Of a stretch of 33,272 nt of DNA, positions 25,019 through 33,272 are shown one piece after another. The translations under genes were made by a program, and so were the position numbers. Position 1 is the stretch's first letter; every line of letters begins with the position of its first letter. The notes under the pieces are model-generated. The model saw nothing but the letters and a program-made list of their open reading frames with translations, did no database searches and had not been told where the DNA came from. Source of the DNA: Bacteroides sp. (GTDB taxonomy: Bacteria; Bacteroidota; Bacteroidia; Bacteroidales; Muribaculaceae); contig JAAVDF010000003.1 in the NCBI GenBank assembly GCA_014801945.1, positions 1-33,272 on the forward strand, given 5' to 3'.

Positions 25019-25909
25019 TCATCCGCATTTCTCTGCAATAAATACTCCGCCGATAATTGCAGCAGCCCCGATGAGGGTAATGACAGTGAGTGGTTCGCCG
25101 AGGAGGATGGCCGAAGCAAGTATGCCGACGAGAGGGACGACATAGATATAGTTGGATGCTTTGTCAGCACCGAGGCCTTTCACGGCTACATTCCACATGA
25201 GGTAACACAGCATGGAGGCAAGAAGTCCGAGGAAGAGCAGGTTGATCCATACGCTCTGATGGGTGAGGAGAGCGTAGTCGGAGCTTTCAGTAGTGATGAG
25301 GAAAAACGGCAGGACGGAGATAATACCGTAGAAGAACACTTTGCGCGTGATGAAAAATGTGTCGTATTTCTTACTCAATCTTTTTACCACAAGGCAATAG
25401 GCGGCCCAAAGGATGGCTGCGATGATGGTGAGGAAATCACCGAGCGGACTGATTGAAAACTCCATGCTGGCGTTGAGCACTACCATTGCCACTCCGGCGA
25501 GCGCGAGGACTGAACCGCCGAGCAGGCTTTTGCGCAGAGGCGTGCCGAAAATGGCGCGTTCGAGCAGGATTGTGAAAATGGGAGTGGTTGATATGAGCAG
25601 TGACACATTGGAGGCGAACGTGATTCCGAGAGCCGTATTCTCGGTCAGGAAGTATAACGACCCGCCTGTGAGTCCGCCGAGCACCATCAGCAGTTCATCT
25701 TTCAGATTATCTGACCACAGACGGCGCATGAGCGGGAGCATACAGATATAACCGATGGAGAAGCGATAGACAAATATCTGCAACGGGGTCAGCCCCTCAC
25801 CGATAAGTGTCTTTGTCGAGACAAACGTGATGCCCCACACTATTACAGAGAGTGATGCGAAGAGATGAGGGATGAATTTATTGCTGCGTTTAATATTACC
25901 GTGTTCCAT
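25019..25909 (-). CDS. EamA/DMT-superfamily transporter
   Basis: Ten-TM pattern with two EamA repeats ('WGITFVSTKTLIGEGLTPLQIFVYRF', 'LVPLVGILASAILLGEPLT'-like). Confidence 0.9.
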   Translation of the reverse strand: MEHGNIKRSNKFIPHLFASLSVIVWGITFVSTKTLIGEGLTPLQIFVYRFSIGYICMLPLMRRLWSDNLKDELLMVLGGLTGGSLYFLTENTALGITFASNVSLLISTTPIFTILLERAIFGTPLRKSLLGGSVLALAGVAMVVLNASMEFSISPLGDFLTIIAAILWAAYCLVVKRLSKKYDTFFITRKVFFYGIISVLPFFLITTESSDYALLTHQSVWINLLFLGLLASMLCYLMWNVAVKGLGADKASNYIYVVPLVGILASAILLGEPLTVITLIGAAAIIGGVFIAEKCG

Positions 25910-25944
25910 GATTTGACTGTAATCCTTTTTCCTGCTTACGTGGT

Positions 25945-27009
25945 TCAGAGATCTGAATGTGGTTCGGGGCGGAGGTTGTAATTATTCCGGAGCGATTCGA
26001 ATGTCGCCGGGAGCTTATCCGCCGGGACGGATTTCAGGGTTGCGGTATCGGCCTTGATATCATAGTTCATATCCTCCTCTCGGATAGTGCGCGGAACGGG
26101 ATGGACCGCCGGGAGTGATGCCTTGAGCTTTTCGGCAGTTATGTCAAGTCCGTAGCGCGACGAGAGATGCGGGGCGAGAGCATCGAGAACCATTGACGTA
26201 GCGCGTATCTTGCCCTCTTGGGAGTAACCGGCGATGTGTGGTGTGGCCACAGTCGCAAGTGCGAGCAGTTCGGTGTCGATGGCCGGTTCGCCCTCCCAGC
26301 AATCAATGGCTACGGCTGAGATCCTGCCGTCGCAGAGGGCGTTTTTCAAGGCGGATGTGTCGGTGACAGGGCCTCGTGCGGCATTGATTATCATCGGACA
26401 GCGCGTGGTTCCGGAAAGGAAAGCCTCGTCGATCAGATGATAGGTCGGATGGTCGCCTTCGCGTGTGAGGGGAGTGTGGACGGTAATCACATCACAATTG
26501 CGTGCAATTTCGTCAAGACTTACGAACTCCCTGCCGTCAGTACCTTTCTCTTGCAGAGGAGGGTCGTTGAGCATCACTTTCATACCGAGCCCGCGTGCCC
26601 AGCGTTCGAGGATCGAACCGACGTTTCCTGCCCCGATGATTCCGATAGTCTTTTCTGAAAGCGTCTCGTCAGGCTTCATGGTCGATGCTATGGCGGCGAG
26701 GACATATTGGGCTACGGCAGGAGCGTTGCAGCCGGGGGCATTGGCCACCGTGATCCCCTGCGATTGACAATAGGGCAGGTCTATGTGGTCAGTACCGATG
26801 GTGGCTGTACCGATGAACGTGCAGGGTGAACCGGCAAGCAGAGAGCTGTCGCAGCGCGTGCGTGTGCGCGTCAGCAGGATGTCAGTCCCGCGCATGACCT
26901 CCGGCGTGATCGCGTCGCCGGGCAGATAGAGCGTTTCGCCGAGGCTGTCAATGGCCTCACGGACAAAAGGAATGTTGCGGTCAGCTACGATGCGTAGTGT
27001 CTTTCCCAT
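25945..27009 (-). CDS. pdxB: 4-phosphoerythronate dehydrogenase
   Basis: 'ADRNIPFVREAIDSLGETLYLPGDAITPEVMRGTDILLTRTRTRCDSSLL', 'GIIGAGNVGSILERWARGLGMKVMLNDPP', 'INAARGPVTDTSAL' typical of PdxB. Confidence 0.94.
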   Translation of the reverse strand: MGKTLRIVADRNIPFVREAIDSLGETLYLPGDAITPEVMRGTDILLTRTRTRCDSSLLAGSPCTFIGTATIGTDHIDLPYCQSQGITVANAPGCNAPAVAQYVLAAIASTMKPDETLSEKTIGIIGAGNVGSILERWARGLGMKVMLNDPPLQEKGTDGREFVSLDEIARNCDVITVHTPLTREGDHPTYHLIDEAFLSGTTRCPMIINAARGPVTDTSALKNALCDGRISAVAIDCWEGEPAIDTELLALATVATPHIAGYSQEGKIRATSMVLDALAPHLSSRYGLDITAEKLKASLPAVHPVPRTIREEDMNYDIKADTATLKSVPADKLPATFESLRNNYNLRPEPHSDL

Positions 27010-27025
27010 AGTGCTTTTTTCTGAA

Positions 27026-28012
27026 TTATATCGTCATTGCCCAGATATAGATTCCAAGATAGGCTATCATTACGGTCATGACAGCTATATAGCCGCGTCT
27101 CATGACAGTCAGACGGAAGAAATGTCCTACCTGAAAGGCTACGCAGGCATTGAGGACAGTCATATAGAAGGCGATGTTTGTGAAATTGACTATAGCGAAT
27201 ATGCCAGTTGATATGGATATGAGAGCCAAAAGCCCATTGTAAGCGCGGGCCTGTGCATTGAAACCCATTATCTTCAGGAGATTGAAGCAGCCGAAGAAAA
27301 ATCCTGTGAGCAGTGTCAGTGCTGCTGATGCGAGGAGTGGCCATAGCGTCGGCGTAGATAGCACCAAGGCCGGGGGAGTAAACTCGAAATGCGGGGCTTC
27401 CGGAACGGGCACTATATCCAGTCCCCATGCGATCCAAGCCGGAGTGATGATGCCGAGGGAGGCCGCTATGATCTTCTTGACACGCAGGATCTTCATGAGG
27501 CCGAGTCCCGCTATGAAGAGCGGGATGTAAAGAGCGAAGGTGTATTCCACCATGAGTCCCAGACCCAGCAGGAAGAACGCGAGGAAAACCCTTCGGCTGC
27601 TTGGACGGATGTCATAGATACTGAACAATATCCATATTCCGCCCATGACAAACAGGGCAAGGATCGAGGATGCGCTGAGCTGTCCCAAGACGGCCGGAGT
27701 GGCTGCCATCGTGAAGGCGAAGTATGCTACGAAAAATACTGACGTGGTGCGCAGAAGATTGAAATGCCGGTTGATCAGGATCATTACTTCTGCCGTCGCT
27801 CCGACAAGAGCCATGTTGACCCACATCGAGATCAGTGATGAGGAGACCCACTCCGAAGGAGTAGGGAAGGCTATGGTGCGGAAGTCGGGTATATGCGGTA
27901 TCTTTCCGAACGCGTATGCCTGTACGGTCATGAAAATGGCCGCGAGGGCAATGATGATGGCCATGCCCCGCGACCTGATGATTCGTGTAAATGTGACTTC
28001 CTTACGGGTCAT
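27026..28012 (-). CDS. Hypothetical polytopic membrane protein (DUF6427-like)
   Basis: Approximately 9-10 hydrophobic segments; no catalytic motif recognised. Confidence 0.55.
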   Translation of the reverse strand: MTRKEVTFTRIIRSRGMAIIIALAAIFMTVQAYAFGKIPHIPDFRTIAFPTPSEWVSSSLISMWVNMALVGATAEVMILINRHFNLLRTTSVFFVAYFAFTMAATPAVLGQLSASSILALFVMGGIWILFSIYDIRPSSRRVFLAFFLLGLGLMVEYTFALYIPLFIAGLGLMKILRVKKIIAASLGIITPAWIAWGLDIVPVPEAPHFEFTPPALVLSTPTLWPLLASAALTLLTGFFFGCFNLLKIMGFNAQARAYNGLLALISISTGIFAIVNFTNIAFYMTVLNACVAFQVGHFFRLTVMRRGYIAVMTVMIAYLGIYIWAMTI

Positions 28013-28062
28013 AAACGAAGTTTAGAGGAGTGGAAGGTGAGTGTTCGACGAGTGTGTGATGC

Positions 28063-29448
28063 TTAGGACAATTTCTTGAGATCCTGTCCGATGTCACGAC
28101 GCATGTACTTACCTTCGAAGTTTACGGTATCGGCTGCCGCATAGCTGTTGGCGAGAGCTTCGTCGATATCGTTACCGTAGGCACTGCATGCGATCACGCG
28201 GCCACCTGAAGTCACGAGTTCTCCATCGGCCGCACGGCTTGTGCCTGCATGGAAGAGGATGGCGTTGACGGTGTCCTCCGCGCCGGTGATGACTTCGCCC
28301 TTGGAATAGCTGCCGGGATAACCGCCGGACACGACCATGACTGTTGTGGCGAAGCGCGGGTCCTCGGCGAGCGGAAGAGTGCCGAGGTTGCCGGCGGCTG
28401 CTGCTTCGAGGAGGGGAAGGAGATCGGAGGCGATGCGGAGCATCACTACTTCGGTCTCAGGGTCGCCCATACGGACGTTGTATTCAATCACCATCGGTTC
28501 GCCTTCTACTTCGATAAGACCGAGGAAGATGAAGCCACGGTAAGTGATACCCTCGGCAATGAGGCCGTTGACTGTAGGGAGGATAATGCGTTCTTCAACC
28601 TTACGCATGAATTCCTTGTCGGCAAAGACCACGGGGCTGACAGCTCCCATACCGCCGGTGTTGGGGCCTGTATCACCTTCGCCGATACGCTTGTAGTCCT
28701 TAGCCACGGGGAGGATGCGGTAGCCGCCGTTGCCGTCGGTCAGCACGAACACTGAGCATTCGATGCCCTTGAGGAATTCCTCGATGACCACTGTGGCTGA
28801 TGACTTTCCGAACATTCCGCCGAGCATTTCGCGCAGGGCTTCCTTGGCCTCATCGAGCGAGTCGATGATCAGCACGCCCTTGCCTGCGGCAAGGCCGTCG
28901 GCTTTAAGCACGTAGGGAGCTTTGAGGGTTTCGAGGAACTTGCATCCGTCCTCGACTGTCTCTGCCGTGAAACTCTGATAGCGGGCGGTGGGGATGGAGT
29001 GGCGTACCATGAACTGCTTGGCGAAATCCTTGCTTCCTTCAAGTGCCGCTCCGGCTTTAGACGGACCGACGATGAGGGGTGAGCCTTCACGCGAAGCGAA
29101 GAAGTCATAGATTCCGGCCACGAGGGGATCTTCGTTGCCGACGACTATCATGTCAATCTCTTTCTCGGCTGCGAAATCGGCGATGGCATTGAAGTCAAGG
29201 GGCGAGAGCTTTACATTTTCGCCGTAAGCACCTGTGCCGCCGTTGCCGGGTGCGATATAGAGCTTTTCGAGGCGGGGTGAAAGGGATATTTTCCACGCCA
29301 GAGCACATTCGCGGCCTCCTGAACCGAGGAGGAGCACTTTGAGCTTATCGCCCTGCTCTGCGAGTGTCTCGCCTGCGTTGAACGGGCTTTTTTCCGGAGT
29401 GTTGCTTACGGGGTGACGTAGCGTGTTGAGGTTTTGCTGGATTGACAT
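28063..29448 (-). CDS. purD: Phosphoribosylamine--glycine ligase
   Basis: '[18 protein letters not shown]', '[15 protein letters not shown]', '[15 protein letters not shown]', '[16 protein letters not shown]', '[10 protein letters not shown]', '[17 protein letters not shown]' signatures. Confidence 0.97.
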   Translation of the reverse strand: MSIQQNLNTLRHPVSNTPEKSPFNAGETLAEQGDKLKVLLLGSGGRECALAWKISLSPRLEKLYIAPGNGGTGAYGENVKLSPLDFNAIADFAAEKEIDMIVVGNEDPLVAGIYDFFASREGSPLIVGPSKAGAALEGSKDFAKQFMVRHSIPTARYQSFTAETVEDGCKFLETLKAPYVLKADGLAAGKGVLIIDSLDEAKEALREMLGGMFGKSSATVVIEEFLKGIECSVFVLTDGNGGYRILPVAKDYKRIGEGDTGPNTGGMGAVSPVVFADKEFMRKVEERIILPTVNGLIAEGITYRGFIFLGLIEVEGEPMVIEYNVRMGDPETEVVMLRIASDLLPLLEAAAAGNLGTLPLAEDPRFATTVMVVSGGYPGSYSKGEVITGAEDTVNAILFHAGTSRAADGELVTSGGRVIACSAYGNDIDEALANSYAAADTVNFEGKYMRRDIGQDLKKLS

Positions 29449-29533
29449 GGTGGGATTATATGTGAGGGGTGATGAGTTGAAAAATTAGGGGAAAAGCCTT
29501 TGTGGTGGCAATGCGGGTGAATTTGTCCGGACA

Positions 29534-31102
29534 TTATTCCGCACCGTTTTCCGGCTGATTGTCGGCATCGGGACGTTTCCAGCGGCGACGAGTGCGCATG
29601 AACGGTCCTTCGGGAGCGGGGATTGACGGCTGCTTGGGCGACTGGCCAAGTGATTTCAGCGCATTGGGGTTGCGGTGGCGCGAGAGGAGTTCCTCGGCCT
29701 CGCTGCTGGCGGCTGTCTCTTCCTTGAACTTGCGGCGACGCTCCTCATTGCGTGCATAGCCGCCTTTCTTGGGGCGGTATTTATCCTCAAGCGGGTTGGG
29801 CTTGCGGCGCATGGGGGAAGCTTCCTTGCCTCCCATGCCCTTGGCACGGGCGTCGCGTTTCCATTCGCTGTCGCTCTTGCGGGCCGGACGCTTACGCTCA
29901 TTACGGTCGGTCGGACCCTCTTTGAGGACGCCTCCTTCTTTACGGAAGTCGCTCTTTGTACCTTCGAAAATGATGTATTCGCGCAGTTCGCAGTCAAGAC
30001 CGCCGTTCTGCATGGCTTCTTTTGTCGAGGGGGAGAGGCCTATGGCTGTAAGATAGTCGGTGTTTGATGATATGACCCAAGCGTGGTAGCCGAGGAACAC
30101 TCGTTTGAGCTTATTGCCGATGAGCTTGTAGAGCTGTTCCATATCCTGCGTGTTGATGCGCTCGCCGTAAGGGGGATTGGTGATCAGAACGCCGGGCACG
30201 CCGTCGGCAGGTGCTGCATCCCACTGCTGGAGCGATTTGATGCGCAGGTTGACATATTCATCCACACCGGCTGCAAGGATATTGCGTTCGGCTATGGCTA
30301 CAGCCTTGGGTGATACGTCAGATCCGTAGATCTTGAAGGGGACTTCGCGATGTTCGGAATATTCCTCAAGGATTTTTTCGAAGAGTTCGCTGTCATAGTC
30401 ATGCCAGTGCTCAAACGCAAAGCTTTTGCGGAAACTTCCGGGCATGATGCCGGCGGCGATCATGGCTGCTTCGACAAGGAATGTGCCGGAGCCGCACATG
30501 GGATCGACGAAGGGTGATTCGCCGCGCCATCCGCTTTTGAGGATGATGCCGGCGGCAAGAACCTCGTTGATCGGAGCTTCGGTCTGTGCGACGCGCCATC
30601 CGCGCTTGTGGAGCGACTCGCCCGACGAGTTGAGCGAGATGGTGACACGGTCACCGTCGATGTGGACGTTGATCATCACATCTGCGTCGCTGAGGCGCAC
30701 GCCGGGACGCTTGTCGGGACCGAAACGGTCCTTGAAGTAATCCACGATCGCATCCTTTACCTTGTAGGTCACGAAGCGCGAGTGAGTGAACTCACTGGAA
30801 TGTGAGGTGGTGTCGATTGAAAAAGTCTTTTCGAGAGTGAGGACATCGCTCCAGTCATATTCCTTTACCATCTCGTAAAGCGAATCAGTGTCCTTTGCTA
30901 TGAACTTATAGATAGGTTTAAGGATGCACAGTGCGGTGCGGCAGCAGATATTGGCACGGTAGAGTATGTCAAGATCGCCTTCGAATGACACCATGCGGCG
31001 TCCGGGCTGTACGTTGACAGCTCCGATCGCGCGGAGTTCTTCGGCGAGTACTTCTTCAAGACCTTTGAAGGTCTTTGCAACCATTTCAAAACGATGTTCC
31101 AT
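29534..31102 (-). CDS. THUMP-domain class I SAM-dependent RNA methyltransferase (RlmL N-terminal-type) with basic C-terminal tail
   Basis: N-terminal THUMP ('TFKGLEEVLAEELRAIGA'), 'DPMCGSGTFLVEAAMIAAGIMPG', 'ITNPPYGERI' motifs; ~120 aa Arg/Lys-rich low-complexity C-terminus. Confidence 0.92.
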   Translation of the reverse strand: MEHRFEMVAKTFKGLEEVLAEELRAIGAVNVQPGRRMVSFEGDLDILYRANICCRTALCILKPIYKFIAKDTDSLYEMVKEYDWSDVLTLEKTFSIDTTSHSSEFTHSRFVTYKVKDAIVDYFKDRFGPDKRPGVRLSDADVMINVHIDGDRVTISLNSSGESLHKRGWRVAQTEAPINEVLAAGIILKSGWRGESPFVDPMCGSGTFLVEAAMIAAGIMPGSFRKSFAFEHWHDYDSELFEKILEEYSEHREVPFKIYGSDVSPKAVAIAERNILAAGVDEYVNLRIKSLQQWDAAPADGVPGVLITNPPYGERINTQDMEQLYKLIGNKLKRVFLGYHAWVISSNTDYLTAIGLSPSTKEAMQNGGLDCELREYIIFEGTKSDFRKEGGVLKEGPTDRNERKRPARKSDSEWKRDARAKGMGGKEASPMRRKPNPLEDKYRPKKGGYARNEERRRKFKEETAASSEAEELLSRHRNPNALKSLGQSPKQPSIPAPEGPFMRTRRRWKRPDADNQPENGAE

Positions 31103-31211
31103 TCTTTATTCTTTGACTTTCTGTATTGTTTTCTCTTTTTATGGTGTGGCGGAGAGAGTGTGGCGGGAAGGGACGGGCTTTCCGAGAAGCCGGTATCATC
31201 AGTCCATTGAC

Positions 31212-32129
31212 TCAGCGGGAGGACCGGAAATTGTCCGCACGGGCCTGTATGAGTTTCTCGCCGGGTTCGACGTCGCGTGTCACCCAGAGGTTACCGCCGA
31301 TGATGGCGTCGTCACCGATGTTGACGCGTCCGAGGATGGTTGAGTTGGAGTAGATGACCACGTTGTTGCCGATGATCGGATGGCGTGCTATTCCTTTGAT
31401 GGGATTGTTCGAATCGTCGGTCACGAAACTTTTCGCTCCGAGTGTCACGCCCTGATAGATCTTGACGTTGTTGCCGATGATGGCTGTCGCTCCGATCACC
31501 ACACCCGTTCCGTGGTCAATCACGAAGCTGTGGCCTATCCTTGCTCCGGGATGGATGTCGATCCCGGTGTCGGAGTGGGCGAGTTCGGTGATCATTCGCG
31601 GAACGATGGGGACTTCAAGCTCATAGAGCCTGTGGGCTATGCGGTAGCTGATCGTTGCTCTCAGGCCGGGATAACAGGCTATGACTTCGTGGGTGGAGAC
31701 TGCCGCCGGGTCGCCGATATACGTGGCATCGATATCCGTGTCAAGCAGATGGCGCAATTCGGGAAGGGTTTCGATGAACTGATCGGCACAGCTGACGGCC
31801 CGGTCGCGGATAGTGGTCATGGTGCGCTCGCAGTTATCAGCGTCAAAACACAAGCCTGCGGATATCTGTGTGATCAGGAGTTCGCGCAGCTCATGGCATT
31901 CGAGGGTCATGACAGCGCGCATGACTGACGCTCCGCGATCACTCTCGGTGAAAAATCCCGGAAACATCAGGCGGGATGAAAGCTCGATTATACGGCGGAC
32001 ATCATTATTGGACAATAAGGGTTCGCCCTCACCCGCGCGGGTAGGACATACGTGGCGCATTTCATCAATGCTGCAAAGGTGACCTATCACCTTGTCGATA
32101 CTTGGACTTTTAGTCAACGACTTTTCCAT
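31212..32129 (-). CDS. cysE: Serine O-acetyltransferase
   Basis: 'GLRATISYRIAHRLYELEVPIVPRMITELAHSDTGIDIHPGARIGHSFVIDHGTGVVIGATAIIGNNVKIYQGVTLGAKSF', the CysE/EpsC left-handed beta-helix signature. Confidence 0.94.
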   Translation of the reverse strand: MEKSLTKSPSIDKVIGHLCSIDEMRHVCPTRAGEGEPLLSNNDVRRIIELSSRLMFPGFFTESDRGASVMRAVMTLECHELRELLITQISAGLCFDADNCERTMTTIRDRAVSCADQFIETLPELRHLLDTDIDATYIGDPAAVSTHEVIACYPGLRATISYRIAHRLYELEVPIVPRMITELAHSDTGIDIHPGARIGHSFVIDHGTGVVIGATAIIGNNVKIYQGVTLGAKSFVTDDSNNPIKGIARHPIIGNNVVIYSNSTILGRVNIGDDAIIGGNLWVTRDVEPGEKLIQARADNFRSSR

Positions 32130-32392
32130 AATTTCATTGCTGTTACGCCGGATCTCCCTTGCAGGAAGCCGCAGTACGGTTTTTTGAGTCTGTGCAAAGT
32201 TACGATTTTTTTGCGTGAGGAGGGAAATTTATCACAGATAAAATTTCAATATGTATGATTGTGCCGACTTTGAAAAATCTCAGCGAAACAGATGATCATG
32301 CCTTATGGAATCATGATAGCGTGACAAAATAATTCCATGAAACTGAAAAATGACGCGAAAACACACTGCCGTCAACAGTATTATTAAGATGG

Positions 32393-33004
32393 TTAGAATT
32401 TATATGCTACGGCAACGAATACTGAATGGGTGAGGTAATTATCGTTGTGAGGTTGGGGATGATGGCTTATTGGCCGTCCGGAGTAGAGACTGAAATTGGT
32501 TATGCCGTAGCCGATTGTCCATATCCAGAAGTCGGTCTGAACATTGATGCCTGCGCGGAAATCATGGGATGCTATGCGGGCTCTCTTACTTCCGTGTGCT
32601 CCGGGCGAGAGGATGATTCCGGCTTCGCCGAAAAGATGGAAGCCCATCTCCTGCTGTCGCCAATATATCAGCCGTGGCGTACGCAGGACTGCGGCCGGCG
32701 TGAATTTGAAACGTGCTGTGTAGTCGGTGGATTTTTCCCAATCCTCGACTCCCCAGTCGCCCATTTCCTCGATTTCAGCGGCAGTGCCGAGGCTCATTTT
32801 GAGTCCGAGATATTCGATGGGGAAACATGCGATGCTGAAATCAACCTGAAATCCATCATTATTAAGACCCGCACTGACAGCTCCCTCCCAGTGATAGATC
32901 CCTTCTTCTATGCGTATGCGCTGGGCAGATACGGTAAGAGATGAGATGATGAATACTGACAACAGGAGTAAGCGAGTGATGAGTTGAGAGGTGAAAGTAT
33001 GCAC
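32393..33004 (-). CDS. Secreted hypothetical protein, probable small outer-membrane beta-barrel
   Basis: Signal peptide (LLLLSVFIISSLTVSAQ), alternating strand pattern, C-terminal '...VFVAVAYKF' aromatic end. Confidence 0.65.
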   Translation of the reverse strand: MHTFTSQLITRLLLLSVFIISSLTVSAQRIRIEEGIYHWEGAVSAGLNNDGFQVDFSIACFPIEYLGLKMSLGTAAEIEEMGDWGVEDWEKSTDYTARFKFTPAAVLRTPRLIYWRQQEMGFHLFGEAGIILSPGAHGSKRARIASHDFRAGINVQTDFWIWTIGYGITNFSLYSGRPISHHPQPHNDNYLTHSVFVAVAYKF

Positions 33005-33032
33005 TGCGAAATAGAATTGATGATATCTTTGG

Positions 33033-33049
33033 CAAAAGTAATACTTTTG
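33033..33049. promoter_or_regulatory. Divergent palindromic -7 elements CAAAAGTA-a-TACTTTTG
   Basis: TACTTTTG reads outward on both strands around one central base; the minus copy sits just upstream of the CDS starting at 33004. Confidence 0.45.
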
Positions 33050-33203
33050 TAGGTAAAAACAATGAATTTGTCGAAAAAAGTCAGTATTTCTATCAATTTG
33101 ATATAATTATGGACTTTTGTGCATCGGGATGAAGGAAAAATGCAACAATGGGGAAAATAAAAATGACCATTAGACCAATGAAAAGGTATAGGGAAATAAA
33201 AAA

Positions 33204-33230
33204 TCCACCCGCACAAATCGTGCGGGTGGA
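33204..33230 (-). terminator. Terminator of a minus-strand gene beyond the window
   Basis: TCCACCCGCAC-aaatc-GTGCGGGTGGA followed on the minus strand by TTTTTTATTT. Confidence 0.85.
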
Positions 33231-33272
33231 CTATGGATGATTGTCCTTTCATTTCATCGGAGGCTGATGCCA

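Noticed and set aside
28249-30067. Plus-strand ORFs opposite purD and the methyltransferase (28249-28755, 29675-30067)
   Set aside because: Shadow ORFs of strongly supported minus-strand genes; no start context or domain.

Overview
The window is a chromosomal segment of a Bacteroidales bacterium. The evidence is a bifunctional LpxC/FabZ fusion, GldD/GldE, DUF3127, fimbrillin/DUF5119 genes, and Bacteroidetes-type TTTG-n19-TAnnTTTG promoters. It starts in the 3' end of a 5S rRNA and continues with: lpxD-lpxC/fabZ-lpxA; a secreted endonuclease-I-like protein; smpB; a tRNA-Met(CAT)-rpsU locus; a large six-hairpin-glycosidase-like lipoprotein with a phosphodiesterase; a DcaP-like porin; a sigma-70 factor with a membrane partner; a HigBA-type toxin-antitoxin pair; aspartate 4-decarboxylase; a three-gene fimbrial locus; a DUF3127 protein with an SSB-like tail; a broken small-protein/P-loop (zeta-toxin-like) operon; an S24 repressor; gldE-gldD-PPTase; an EamA transporter; pdxB; purD; an RlmL-like methyltransferase; and cysE. 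I saw no CRISPR array, integrase, transposase or prophage. The observations most worth follow-up are: (1) the rpsU leader and trailer, which carry extended Shine-Dalgarno matches and a 9-aa uORF in a clade whose ribosomes largely ignore SD; (2) an unannotated truncated P-loop toxin overlapping its small partner gene; (3) an endonuclease I homologue with substituted catalytic motifs; (4) perfect palindromes placed on promoter -7 elements.
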